This document shows, piece by piece, positions 36,191 through 48,530 of a stretch of 64,000 nucleotides of DNA. Origin of the DNA: Halichondria panicea (Eukaryota > Porifera > Demospongiae > Suberitida > Halichondriidae); NCBI RefSeq assembly GCF_963675165.1, contig NC_087382.1, forward strand, positions 3,325,963-3,389,962. Reading direction: 5' to 3'. Under the pieces are notes generated by a model. That model saw only the letters and a list, made by a program, of their open reading frames with translations, was not told the origin of the DNA and ran no database searches. The position numbers and the translations under genes are program-made. Within the stretch, counting starts at the first letter, position 1, and every line of letters begins with the position of its first letter.

Positions 36191-37313
36191 TAGCCTCGAT
36201 CCCAGGCCGAGTTTTCGCTTTTATAACGGTTAGGCGAACACTAGCCTCGATTCCAGGTTGATTAAAATACGGCCTGGTACCTATTGCAGGGTGATAGTGC
36301 GCATGCAGTTAGTTTATTCTCCAGAATCTGGGGAATCCCCTTTTTCTTTCTCTCATCTATTTTCTATCTTTGTACATCAGCTTAGCTCTCTATTGCGTTG
36401 TTCCAGAAGGCTTTCACACTAGTCTGAAGCCAGAAGAGGCTCTCATCTACCTCTATGACGGTTGTATGGTCAGGATGTCTTACCTTGGATCTGTACAGGC
36501 TATGGGAAGTGTATGGTGCCTCAAACTGCTACTTGCGAAGACAACCCGGCTATAGGACCATCTTAGACGTAGATGAGAGCCTCTTCTGTCTTAAAACTAG
36601 TGTTCAAGCATTCTAGACCAACACAATAAACGGCATAAGCCACAGCTAGCTTTACAGAACTCAGTCATAGAGATAAAGTATTACGGAACATATTATTAGT
36701 AAACGGACTAATTTCCTCTGTAATTTACTAAAGTTTTACGTTCGTAGTACGATTACCCATATTCTGGGTACCGTATATGCTCGATCAGAAGCCGCTCTTG
36801 TATAAAGGCCGCACTCAAATAGTAGCCTCCCTTGCTAGCAAATGAAACATTTAGTAGCCGCTCTCAAATAGTAGCCTCCCATAAACCTCAGTGAACTTTG
36901 ACTCTAGCATTTCTGCACCTGGCAGCCAAAAAAATTATTACTAGCAGCTAGCTACATGTACGTAGCTATGAGTAGCAGCTTGTTAGTGCTTCACAAAGAC
37001 TTTCTCATGGCAGAGTTCAAGTTTATGCAGGTGAAAACAACTTTTGATGACAAACTAAATTATCTGGAGCTAATAAACGCCGCTCTTGAACAGTGGCCCC
37101 TCTTGAATTGTAGCCTCCTCTTCCAGCAAAATGAAACATTTAGTAGCCGCGGCTCCTGATCAAGCATATACGGTAATTTGAAGCGCATGCGCACTATCAC
37201 CCCTGCAATAGGTACCAGGCCGTATTTTAATCGGCCTTGAATCGAGGCTAGGCAAACACTAGTTGTTCTCCTAACCGTTATAAAAGCGAAAACTCGGCCT
37301 GGGATCGAGGCTA
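36191..37313. mobile_element. 1123-bp TAGCCTCGAT element with long terminal inverted repeats
   Basis: Ends TAGCCTCGATCCCAGGCC and GGCCTGGGATCGAGGCTA are perfect inverted copies, and the inverted repeat extends about 130 bases inward (through TTATAACGGTTAGGCG and GGTACCTATTGCAGGG). It is flanked by the exact 9-bp duplication GTGCAGGAA (36182-36190 and 37314-37322). It carries a nested element at 36769-37175. No transposase is readable, so it is non-autonomous. A 9-bp target duplication fits Mutator-like elements among others; the superfamily is inference. Confidence 0.88.
36769..37175. mobile_element. Nested MITE related to the TACCGTATA group
   Basis: Left TACCGTATATGCTCGATCAG and right CTGATCAAGCATATACGGTA are inverted. 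Internal copies of GTAGCCTCC and AACATTTAGTAGCCGC are also mirrored. It lies inside the 36191-37313 element, so it inserted later. Confidence 0.75.
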
Positions 37314-37322
37314 GTGCAGGAA

Positions 37323-38030
37323 GCGCTCTGCAACAAATGAGCCCAGCCTCCTCTTTTCTCTGCACTCAAGCCCCACCCCCAGCTCAAGCTTCTCAGTAAA
37401 CTGTTCTGATATGTACGGCTAGCTAGCAAGGAACAGCTTGCAGCAATGCTACAGTGCACTATCGTTCCCAAAAAGACACGTGAGTCTACTGTTTGAAACA
37501 TGGCTGCAGGATAGAAACAGAAGTCAGAAGGACGAAGTTGACAAATGCTACAAGTTGAAGACATGCTTTCATGCTTGTGACAATGGACCCAGAACTGTTA
37601 TAATCATTGGCTCTTAGTGTTCCTCGTAGAGACGAGAAAAGATAGGTGAACCCTAACATCAATCCAGCAAACGCTATAGAAACTGGTAGTGAAAAAACTG
37701 AACAGCCATAGCTAATTATCATGCAGCTACAGCTTTATTATCATTTCTGTGCATTCAAAAAAATTATTCTTGTACTTTATACCCTCAAACTTATAATTCA
37801 CTGGGAAACTATGAGATTATGGCTCATAATTCCCTGCTAAACACACACAAGTGGGATCTAAGTGTCCCTATATGAATTTTTCAAAATTAATCAACTGGAC
37901 AATTATTACAACATATATACATGTACATTGAGTATAGTGTCACACACATACGATTATAAATTATAATGAAGCTACGTATACAAACACACAAATACAAAAA
38001 TTGTTCTGGACTATAAAATTGGCATTAGGC
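37323..38030. other. Spacer, no recognised gene
   Basis: The overlapping minus-strand frames 37060-37365, 37271-37564 and 37486-37722 show no motifs. The last part resembles the DDHD 3' flank (AATGAAGCTACGTATA, ACAAAAATTGTTCTGGAC). Confidence 0.35.
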
Positions 38031-38870
38031 CAATACGCATGTAGTATGATGGTGTTCTAATTAAGTGTTCCTCTTGTATGAGTACAGCTGCAGGAGGACG
38101 TACTGAGCACAGTCAGTGGAGGTCCAATATCCTGTGTGGGCGGTGAGCGAGTTGATGTAACTATTCTCAGCAAAACTCTCCTTCAGCATAAAATCCAGTC
38201 GCTCACAAAGCCTCTCTGTAACAGGGGGAAATGTATACATATACTTAATTTCCTTTTTTCTGCCACATGAATTAACTAAATTTACAATCTAATGCTATCC
38301 AGTTTTTGTTTTTGTATGGTATAATTATACATGTACATACTTAATATACAGGGGTGGCCTTTCCTGAGGGACCTGTCATTGTCATTTGAGACCTGGCCTT
38401 TTGTATCACAGTTGGCCTTTCTTCAGGCGTGTTCCACACAATACAATGTACACTACTATAGTTGTAGAAAGTAAGTCAGTGTATATTATGTCCTTACCTT
38501 CTGGCTTTAGAGATTTGTCATTGTCTGCCACCTGTGTGAAAAGTGTACAGAGCAACAGGGACAAACTAGGTGATAAGTGCAGATAATTGATTGGTCAAAG
38601 CGTTCTAGAAAACTGTCCCAGAAATGTTTGTAGAGTTGATTCTTGATAGTTGAAATCGAGTGGTTGACTATATCCATTTTTGGTACTGCTAATGCTTTCA
38701 CTATACATTCCATGCAATGAATTTTTTTAAATTAATCAACTGAGCATAATAACTATTATTATTACAACATATACATTGAGTAGTGTCACACGTGCACATA
38801 CGATTATAATAAAGCTACGTATACACACACACAAATACAAAAATTGTTTTGGACTTTTAATGAATAGAAG
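38031..38870 (-). pseudogene. Copied tail of the DDHD gene (last two exons)
   Basis: 38063-38222 copies the last exon (ERLCERLDFMLKESFAEN ... YWTSTDCAQY), and about 38505-38540 copies the small preceding exon (VADNDKSLKPE with its AG acceptor and GTAAGG donor). The intron between them matches 56490-56938 apart from a MITE present only at 56592. A second piece of DDHD 3' flank lies at 38690-38870. There are no upstream exons, so it cannot make an enzyme. It sits between Roco copies 2 and 3. Confidence 0.85.
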
Positions 38871-39175
38871 GTTTGGTTAATTTGTACCTTTCATAATTAT
38901 AATAGAAATTTTATACGTGGCTTAATACGTTTTGTTGTAGAGAGTAAATATTATAATAGTGGTTGGTATTGTAGTGCAGTGTTTGTTTGTCAGAGTGAAC
39001 ATTTTGCCTACTCTTAATTTCATGTTAGTACAACATTAATTCATGATAGCATTCCATTCACTCTCCCCCCCCTACCCCACACACACTCACACACACTCAC
39101 ACACACACACTGGCACACAAACACACACACACACACACACACACACTCACCCCCCCCCACACACACTCACACACA

Positions 39176-39230
<55 letters not shown>

Positions 39231-39570
39231 ACACACACACACGCACATGCACGCATGCACACACACACACACACACACACAGAATGAGGAGACTATCAAC
39301 CGTCAATGCAACCTAACAAAACATACACAAAACACCTATAATATACTCTATATGCTGCAGATGACATATATCATTGGGCAGTGATTGTGCATTCCTTGTT
39401 GCTAGGAAACTACATGCACATCAAGACAGTGTACAACTGACAACAGTACATAATAATAGTATAATTAATGAATGAACAGTTTAGTGGACAATGCATACAT
39501 GTATCTACCAAATAATAATTATGGAGTCGATCTTCTGTGGATATAGAACATGTAATTGTTTTGTATATCA
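38871..39570. repeat. Spacer with a (CA)n microsatellite
   Basis: 39071-39282 is a long CA/CACT repeat broken by a short C-run and a GCACATGCACGCATGCAC segment. Open frames on both strands here are simple-repeat artefacts. The remainder is AT-rich without a gene. Confidence 0.8.
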
Positions 39571-39574
39571 TTTT

Positions 39575-42500
39575 GCAGTCACATGTGCAATGGAATTCCC
39601 AGGGTGTGAATGGTATGTCAGTGGTGAGGGTATTGATATCAATCCAAAAATACCAGCTAGTGAATATAATCAGTAAACCCATTCTTCTCAGTCTAGCTGC
39701 AGCCAAGGTGCGGATAGTAGAGAATATGGAGTGAGTGATCATTGCTGCCACAATAATGTCACTATTGAACTGTTTAATACTCTATATAGACAACAGGCTG
39801 AGGATTGGTGGGGTAGTTCGAGGGAGGCTGTTAGATCGCAGTCCAGGTAAGTGATGCTTACTGACATTACAGTAAAACGACTATTATATATGCTGTTTTA
39901 CTCTAATTAAATAGGAAGTTGTATAGTGCTGCTTATAATAGTGATGTCAGCAAAGTGAAGTCTCTACTGTCACAAGGGGTCGACCCCAACCACCCCGAGT
40001 GCTTTCCACTACACATCGCTTGTTCATTTGGTCACCTGGAGATAGTGAAGGCACTTGTTGAGGCTGGAGCAGACACTGAGAAATGGGATGATGACGGCAG
40101 GTGTCCAGTTCATTGTGCAGCCTTGTTTGATCAAAAGAAGGTGTTGGTTTACTTGATCAGGGATTGCAAGTGCAGCGCTGGTAAGTCATTAGTTTATTCA
40201 CTATAGCTACGGCTATATACATGACTATGTCTACATAATACAAATCAACTGTGTGTACATTATATACCAGGGAATGAAACATTATATTATCGATCATCAC
40301 ATCTCACTAAAATTGGTTAGCTGCACAGAGGATTATAGTTTATACAAGGGACATGATCTGTTTTGACTTCTGTATTAATTTTGATGATAGATTATTATGT
40401 ATATACAAATGTTCATTCTGCGCATTGGGTACCTAGCTTATATAGAAATAGTTGTACCATGGATATCAAGGGTGTATTGGATTTGTACTACCAGGGCAGT
40501 TGTATGTATTCCCTGCACAGGTAGCTTGTACTATGAACACGTATATTGCAATTAGAAGCTGTTATCCAACCCATTTTTACAACTGAATAGTTACTGTAGT
40601 AAACACTTTTTGATCCCTGCCGTGCATGCACTGTGCACATTTTGTGTGCATGTGCTTGCACTTGACAAACCACATACAACTTCACACCCAGTTCCAATAT
40701 GGTCCGGTAGTTTTAGTGAATCTGATTGGATACTAAAGAATTGATCTTCACAATGTGATCCTATAGTGTGTCACAGTAGTGATCTATAAAAGAGTAGTTT
40801 CCTTTAAGGGTGGAGGGTGGGCTTTAGGCTGACCACAGCCAATGTACCCTAGGGTACATGAATGTACACCCTAGTAGCAGAGGAGGTATGACAGGCGCGG
40901 TGCAGCTCAGGCAATTAACACAATAATTATCCGCCCACGTCGTATGTTTTTGTTGAGAGTAATCAGAGGCTAATTGCTAGAGTTGCACCGCACCTGTCGG
41001 ACCTCCTCTGCCCTAGTAGGGTACATGGGATTTGTGCCCTGGAGTATCCTGAGAGTTTCAATGGATATTCCTTAGTGTCAGAGCACATCACGGTGCAAGG
41101 CCATTAAGAGGTTAATTCCTTATAATACTATCTAGATGAACACAGTAAGTAAGAGCAATGTTAATACTTAGTGACACCATGAAACATTAATGTGTAGATA
41201 CCACAGACAAGAACAACAAAACTCCACTCCACACTGCATGCTCTGGTGGTCACCTAGATGTGGTGCAGTACTTGGTGGAGGAGGCCCACTGTGACATCAG
41301 TGAGTGTATCATATTTCTTTCCTCGTAATAGACATTATGACTGTAACTTCCAGATGTATGGAACAAGTACAATACTCCACTTCACTATGCATGCTCTGGT
41401 GGTAACCAAGGTGTGGTGCAGTACTTGGTGGAGAAGGCCCACTGTGACATCAGTGAGTGTCTTTAAACCATTGTATAGCTGCATTGACTCATTGAAAGAT
41501 CTCTGACACTATAATCTTACACCCATGCACTCTTGACTATATCGATACAGATGCAACTACTAAGCATGGCAGGACACCACTTAACATAGCTAAAGAGAGT
41601 CAGTACAAGGAAATCGTTGACTACCTCAAGACTCGACAAGAATCATCTCCTAGACAACTAGGCAAGTTATGCACAAACACTTACAGTATCCCATGGCAAC
41701 CTAAACGTGTGTATTTCATCGTAGTACAAGATTCATAATTTCATTTCTTGTCATCAGGAAAAGATGGTGTGACAAGTGTTGGGAGTCAACCAGCTGTTCC
41801 ACTCACACAAGACGAGGCTGATGCTCTGCAGAAGCTTCTCAAGAAAGCATGGGTCAACATTGGTCATCCCATTGTTGCTGGAACCACCACTCTGGAGGAA
41901 GTTCAGCAGCTGCTTACTCAGAGAGGACTGGAGGATATGGCCACCAACCTCAGGACTAAAATCAGTCAAAGTAAGCACCCTAAGTCAATGGATGTTTTTT
42001 GTTGATATAATTATTACAGTTCTTGCAGTTCAGCGAAGAAACCTGGAGATACTTGATAGTCTTATGAAGTCGACAAATTCCATCACTCTTTGTTACCTAA
42101 AGCTCTTTCTTGTTGGGCCACCGTTTGTTGGCAAGACGACCACACTCAATCGGCTGCTGAAACATTTCAAAAACATTCGTTTAGAACCTGATAAGGCAAA
42201 GCTTAGGAGTACTCTTCTTGCTAACTGTTTGCAGGTATTTGCTTTAGTGAGCACCGATGGAACCGAATGGTTGTCTTCTAAGGATCTGAAAGAAGAAGTT
42301 GCACTGTTGTTCAGGTATTTCTGTGCCAGTGATTTTGAATCTGTACAAAGTGGTGATTATGAAAACATCAGATACAAATCCACTACACCACCTAGTCCTC
42401 TTTCCAAAGAAATTGTTGAGATAAGAGAAGTGGGAGATGACACCACAGATGAACGACTAGCTCGAGTACGAGACTGTATATCACGATTACAAAATGTGAT

Positions 42501-45500
42501 TAAGGATCAAGATCAGTCTAAAGAACTGCTTAAACGCATAGAGGATAGCACACTGCTGAACATTAACGATATAGGAGGTCAACCTGCATTCCTAGAGATG
42601 CTACCAGCCCTGAGCAATGGTCCGGCCATGTATCTAGTATTTGCTGACTTGAGCAAAGAGCTCAATAAGCCGTACAAAATTCTTTTCAGTCGAGATGACA
42701 CAACCATCACTCCTTACGACGCCATGCATTCTGTTGAATCCACTGTTTCTCAGATCCTATCCTCAATTGCCAGTATTCATCGCATCTCTCAAGAACCAGC
42801 TCCGTTTAAACTTGACAGATCAACTGCTTTCGGTCAACAATTTGAGAGGCTCCAGGAAGTGCGTCCAATGGCAACACTAATAGGCACACACAAAGACAAG
42901 TTAGAGGAACCGGTGGACCAGAAAATTTCTGAATTTGATTCAGCTCTCACAAAAGTTACTTCTAATTATAAGAAAATCATTGCTAACCCTTCACCAAACC
43001 ACACAATTTTTGCAGTTGATAACTTTTTAGGAACAGATGAGATGGATATAGCACCAATCCGAGGTTTTTTAAGTGACATTTTCAAGAAACAATTTCAAGA
43101 TTCTTCTATTCCTATTCAACCAAATTGGCTCTGGTTTAGTTTGATACTGAGACGAGAATACTGCATTGCTCCGATGGATGATTGTGTTATCATTGCTAAA
43201 GATCTTGGCATCAAAGAAGATGAGCTGGAGCTTTGCCTTTGGTATCTTCACTATTGCACTGGAACCATAATGTATTATCCCAATATACCCGGGAAATACT
43301 TCAAAGGACATGTGATCTGCACTCCTCAAGTTGTGTTTGATAGCATTAGTGAATTTATTGTGGCTTCTCTGCGCACTATCCATGGTGATGGGGCGGTTAT
43401 TGAATCAGAACGAGTTGAACTGATTAAAAAGGGACAATTTTTGATCAAATCCATTGAAAAATACTGCAAATGTCCTCAAGTGAAAGAAAAGCTGGAAGAG
43501 AGAAAGCTTATCCCAGCAAAGCAACTTGTGAAGCTCCTCGAATACGTTCACCTTCTATCACCAATAGTTCATACACAATCAGACAAGGAAGAAATTACTT
43601 ACTTAATGCCAGCTGTTTTAGAGTGTGCTTCACAAGAGGAGCTGGCGAACCCACATCCACCAGACACCAACAACCCAGAACCACTCCACATCACATTCAG
43701 CTTTGGTTACGTACCAACAGGAGTCTTTTGTGGGCTCATCACTCGACTAGTTTCCCAAGGCCACTATGGAATACTCGGATTGACGTGGGAGTTGGTGGAA
43801 GATGGTGTCAAGAGAAACTGCGTCTCTTTTCTGATTGCAAAATCAAATAAGATAACGTTAATATCTCATGAAAGAAGTTACGAAATACGAGTTACTCTAA
43901 ATCACGCTCATCTCTCCCTGCACGACCTTTGCACCTATGTTCTCTCAGTAGTTCTCTACACACTCAAGAGCATGTACGAGCAGCTAGTCCCACAAGTTGC
44001 GTTCCAGTGCCCATGTCCTGGTCACAGCTCAAGCACAGATAGAAATTCCTTGTGTATCCTGACAGAAGATGTATGGATTCAGTTTCTGTGTGGCAGTAAT
44101 CCCATTACCTTGAGGAAGGAGCAGACAGTTTGGCTTGGAAAGGTGTGTGTACAGTTAGCGTACGTACAATTATGTGCATGTGTTCTTACTTGTTTTAATT
44201 TTGTACTGTTTGCAGCTGTGTATCAATCTTAGTCACAATAATTTTTCCCTTCATTTTAACAGACCAAGATGGTTGGTGAACAGGCTAAACTAGAGGTACT
44301 AAAGTTTGCTGATGATGGTTTCTCCTTCCACTGGACCAAAGAGGGCTCCAAACGTCAGATCAAGACTAGTGATTATCAGCCAAACACTGTGAGCTTCCTG
44401 AGTGTGAGAGAGGAGGACTTTGGTCACTACCAGTGTGAGGTGAAGGATGCAGCTGCTGGAAAAGTGCTCCTCACTCTCTACACAGCTCTCTACAAAGAGG
44501 AGACAAGTGAGTTTGCACTGTACAATTGTGTGTGCCATAATGGCAATCTTCCACTTAATTTTTTTCTGCTTCAGGTATATTCTCTACTGAAGAGTCAAGA
44601 CGCAATAGTACCGAGTCCAATAAATCTATTGTGAAGACCTCATCATCAGGTTTGTACAAACTGAAACACTGTGTTCGCTGATCACTCCTATAGATGAGGG
44701 GTCCCTGTCATCAGAAAGGCTCCAATACTCAACAGATCCAGTCCAGAGAGTAGGAACTCCAATATCATCATCAGCAGGTGGTGACAGTCAAGTCCGTAAT
44801 AGAAGAGGTAAAGAATAACCCCACTGCTAAATCATATGTATGTTTATGATGTTGAGATGCCATGTTAAATTTGAAGTAAAAACTGTTGTGGTCGGTATGG
44901 TGTGAAATTGGTCATTTGTCTAGACCATTGTACGTATGTTTCTCATGTGATTTTCTCCTCTTAATAATTATGAAAAGACACTGATTGTCTACATTGTGAG
45001 TTCGTTTCATGGTTGTTCCTACAGAATTGTTGCTGTAACAATGGCCTTGGGGTCTAATCTCTAGAGCTTTATTATTATTATAGTTTGAAGTCCTTCATTT
45101 CTGTGGCAGAATATAAAAATAACATAATTATATAGGTCACATTGGAGAGTCTGTTGTGGAGGTCACTAACAAATCTAAAAAGTTTAGTAATTTTGGAATT
45201 AAGATTTCTGTCCTGGAAAATTCGCTACCTGAAGGTATCGATACGTGTGTCCTACACATATCCTTTGAGTTATCCACTGACTTTGAGATTCCTGCTAACT
45301 CTGAACTAGTCAGTTCAATTTATCATGTGAAATGTGAGCCCAAAGTACAGTTTAAGAAGCCTCTCATCTTGGAAATACAACACTGTGTGAGCTTAAACTC
45401 TGGCCATGAACAAAGGCTTGTCTTTGCTCGAGCAACCGATGAGAGCAAAAAGTTTGAGATCCTGGACGGTGGTCACTTTCCTATTGGTGAACGCTATGGA

Positions 45501-48500
45501 TCCATCCAACTCACTCGTTTTAGTTGGTTTAGTACTTTGTGTGAAGCATTAGGTTTTACAACTGAGAGGATGTACAGTGCATTGCTGTTCAGAAAGAACT
45601 TGCCCCATCACAAAATTGACATGAAATGTGTGGTATGCCAGAATCTAGCAACTCATGTAAAGGTAGGTTTCTATTTTTTCCACAGTTAGAATTTGATAGT
45701 TAAGGAAGCCTATACAATATACGCCTACCAGTGTTACACTGATATTTATGAGCTTTCATTATAATAATTACAGGTAATTAGAGAGGAGTTAGAAAAAGAT
45801 AGATACACAAAAGAAATGGATCTAGATCAAATTCAATTTGAAAATGCAGTAGAGATGGAGCTGCATTCAGAGAATCCCGAGCTTTGGACTGTTACTAGGG
45901 TAACACCCACTGTGAGTTATAATTTATAGTATAGACATGCAGTAATATTAAAACAAAAGCATAGTACACTCTTGGAGGATATTATGCAACAAAACAATGG
46001 ACAGGTGTGACTATTACATATGCTTGCTTAATTGTAGCTGTCCAGGCATCAGATTGATGGATACGCAACAAGAGTATTGGATTCTGATAGACGACCTGCA
46101 GTTATTCCAGCCATCCAATATAGATTTAACCTGAAGGAAAATTTTGTTTCTGAATCAGTAAACTTTCTGCTGACGAAAACCGATTTAGATGAAGAGAGCC
46201 AACACTTGACCCTACATATTTGCTGTAAGCAATTCTACTACTGGTATTACATAGAAAATAAAAATTATTTTCTTGTACATGTATACCATGCACTGTCCTG
46301 ATACTTGCGTGCACAAACCTAACAACTTCTTTTCCTCAGTACCCCACACTCTGGGAAGGAGTGACTCAACGACACAGACACAGAGAGGTCAGTTCATGTG
46401 TATATAATTATAGACCATGCAATGGGTAGCTATTTGTGTACGTTCTTTAAGTGCACCTTGTTGACCCATAAAAACCTGGAAGTGAATACTAGTATGACTT
46501 GTATAATATCAGTGCAGAGTTATAAAGAGAAATATATTTGGGTTCACATCATATTAGTCTGGGGGCCGGGGCCAGACCTTTTCTCGGAGGATGGGAGGGC
46601 TTGATTTTGCCCCTGAGATATTAGATCTGGCACCCAGACTAGCATGCACTAGATATCACAGTGTAATTACACTTTATACACACAACAGACTCAAACGCTT
46701 TCTTGTACTGAGTCCAGAAAGAGTTGTTGTGGTATCCCTGTTAGGCTAGTTGCAGCCATATGTAATTGTTTGCTTTTGGGAAAATCTGTAGCTATAATTA
46801 TACCACACTTATGTCACCACTAATTGGTCAACAGCTGTAGGATACATAGAAAAATTACATACAGCCCCAGTCATGCACCCGTTTTCAAGCCATGCTTGAC
46901 AGTACTAAGATTCAAAGTGACGGCAAAAACATGGAAGCTGCTCTCCAACAAGATGGCTAAGTCTCCATGGGTCCATGGGCGTGGTTAGATACATTTATCT
47001 AAGAAGAGCTTGCAACTCCAGTGAGGGCGTCGAATGGTCAACGCTTGGACCAAGGAAGCTCTTGAGCATCTGTAAGAGTCGAGGTGTTGCTCAACTAGTT
47101 CTTTGACGGCTGTAAAATCCGGCATAGTCTTGTTCTTTTTGCAGTCTGCATCTGCATCGTAGATCGAATTGTTGCTAGGGGAGGTTCCTTTTGTAGAGCT
47201 GCGGTCACGCGTAGTATAAGTCAGCTATGCCACACCTTCTCGGAGAATATACACCCCATATATCCTCCTCTTAGATATACTTATATCTACATCCTAATCT
47301 AGAAAGTTGCCTTCTTGAAGGTATACGGTATTGTTTGGTGGTCTATTTGGTATACTTAAACCTTTTATAGTTAGAGATAAAACAATAGTTTGCTCATGTT
47401 GACAGTGGAGCTGGTCCCACACTGACCTTAAGCAATTATTCGGTATAGTTCATATCATTGCCCATCAATCTATATAATTATGCTCCCACTAATTTACAGC
47501 ATGCATACAAAACTCTAACTGCAGTATAATTATACGTACCAATATATACCTTGCTTGCATCTGTTCTTTTTTGTCTGCATGCATTGCTGTATTCATGGTC
47601 GGTACTGGTTTCTGTTTGCTATCTCTAAATAGGACCTCTCGCTACTCAAGTCACTCTCCAAGAACTAATGAGGTGGTACCAACTGACTGACGAGCAACTC
47701 AGCCGTGAAATAGTGGACTCCCATACTCCCGTAATGGCCTTAAATTTTGATGATGTGGAACTTTATTCAACTGCAATGGGGCTACTTCCTGCTGAACAAG
47801 CCGATGTGAACAGATCATGTAGAACTCAAGCAGCAATGATGATGTGCTTGCAAATCTGGAAACAACATGATCCTTCATGAGCAACTTACAGAGCTCTATA
47901 TACTGGATATCGTACTAACATTGGGGAAAGGAGACACAGCTCATCAAATTTGTCGGCAATTGATCCAACGTAAGTACATGTCGTGAGTGTTAGTACTCCT
48001 CCCCCTTTTCCACCCTCTTCTATAGAAAGCAACTGACTATAACATTTAACTGAAATCACGCCAGAGAAGCATTCTACAAAAATTCCTGCCTGCATGCATA
48101 TACCGTATTTACTTGATTAAACGCCCGAGCGTATATTTCCTAGAAACATCTGCATGTAGAGGGGCGTTTAAACGAGATGGGCGCTTATTCGAAAAGGGCA
48201 TTTATTGTTTTGTCTACTTCAAACTCTTGCTCATCAGCAGTTATTATGCTCTTTTTGGCTGCTGCCACAGCTCTCAGCTTAAATCTTAAGTCGTAGGAGT
48301 GGTGTTTCTCCTTCATCATAAACAATCTATGCTGCCATTGTTTCAGCTGGTTCCATGTGCTAATTCAGCTCCGCCCACAGTGCCACGCCCATACATGGGC
48401 GATTATTAAGAGGGGCGTTTATTGACAAAGACAGCTTTTACCATGGGCGTTTAATCAAGTAAATTTGGTATACATAATTATGCCGCCATAATTATTTCTA

Positions 48501-48530
48501 CCGTACTGGTTACAGATCGTACACTGGACT
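39575..48530 (+). CDS. Roco-array copy 3: ANK-Roc-COR-Ig-ZU5-UPA-Death gene, Death domain cut by a stop
   Basis: Proposed exons: 39726-39730, 39790-39846, 39915-40180, 41198-41299, 41354-41452, 41551-41661, 41758-41970, 42020-44142, 44263-44506, 44575-44649, 44694-44807, 45136-45662, 45774-45911, 46038-46224, 46340-46387, 47633-47880; 1518 residues to the stop. Ankyrin repeats 20-213, helical module 214-284, Roc-COR 285-992 (GPPFVGKT, DIGGQ, THKD), Ig-like 993-1073, Ser-rich linkers, ZU5 from about 1137 (FGIKISVLENSLPEG), then a UPA-like stretch to about 1420 (MYSALLFRKNLPHHKID), and Death from 1437. ZU5-UPA-Death is the tail of UNC5, PIDD and ankyrins; joined to Roc-COR and Ig it is unusual. 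In the Death exon CCTTCATGA replaces CCTTCACGA of copy 4, so a stop (47878-47880) removes the last helices, and the following bases also shift frame. The small terminal exon survives near 48514. Either a truncated product or a recent pseudogene. Confidence 0.8.
40877..41010. mobile_element. 134-bp hAT-like MITE
   Basis: Inverted ends GCAGAGGAGGT...GACAGGCGCGGTGCA and TGCACCGCACCTGTC...ACCTCCTCTG are flanked by exact 8-bp duplications CCCTAGTA (40869-40876 and 41011-41018). An 8-bp duplication with CAGAGG-like ends is typical of hAT elements. It lies in an ankyrin intron of copy 3. Confidence 0.8.
46388..47632. other. Long intron before the Death exon of copy 3
   Basis: Contains short inverted repeats (AGTCTGGGGGCC near 46557 with CACCCAGACT near 46632; a TATCTAAGAAGAG / CTCTTAGATA pair at about 46997 and 47270), suggestive of decayed mobile elements. 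No exon was recognised. Copy 2 has only about 120 bases at the equivalent place, without the ZU5-UPA block. Confidence 0.45.
48099..48472. mobile_element. MITE with TTTACTTGATTAAACGCCC ends
   Basis: The left end TATACCGTATTTACTTGATT continuing AAACGCCC is mirrored at the right by GGGCGTTTAATCAAGTAAAT. Internal GGGCGTTTA motifs recur in both orientations. It lies between the Death exon and terminal exon of Roco copy 3. Confidence 0.75.

Noticed and set aside
39071-39384. Long open frames on both strands rich in His/Thr or Val/Cys
   Set aside because: They are translations of a CA microsatellite, not genes.
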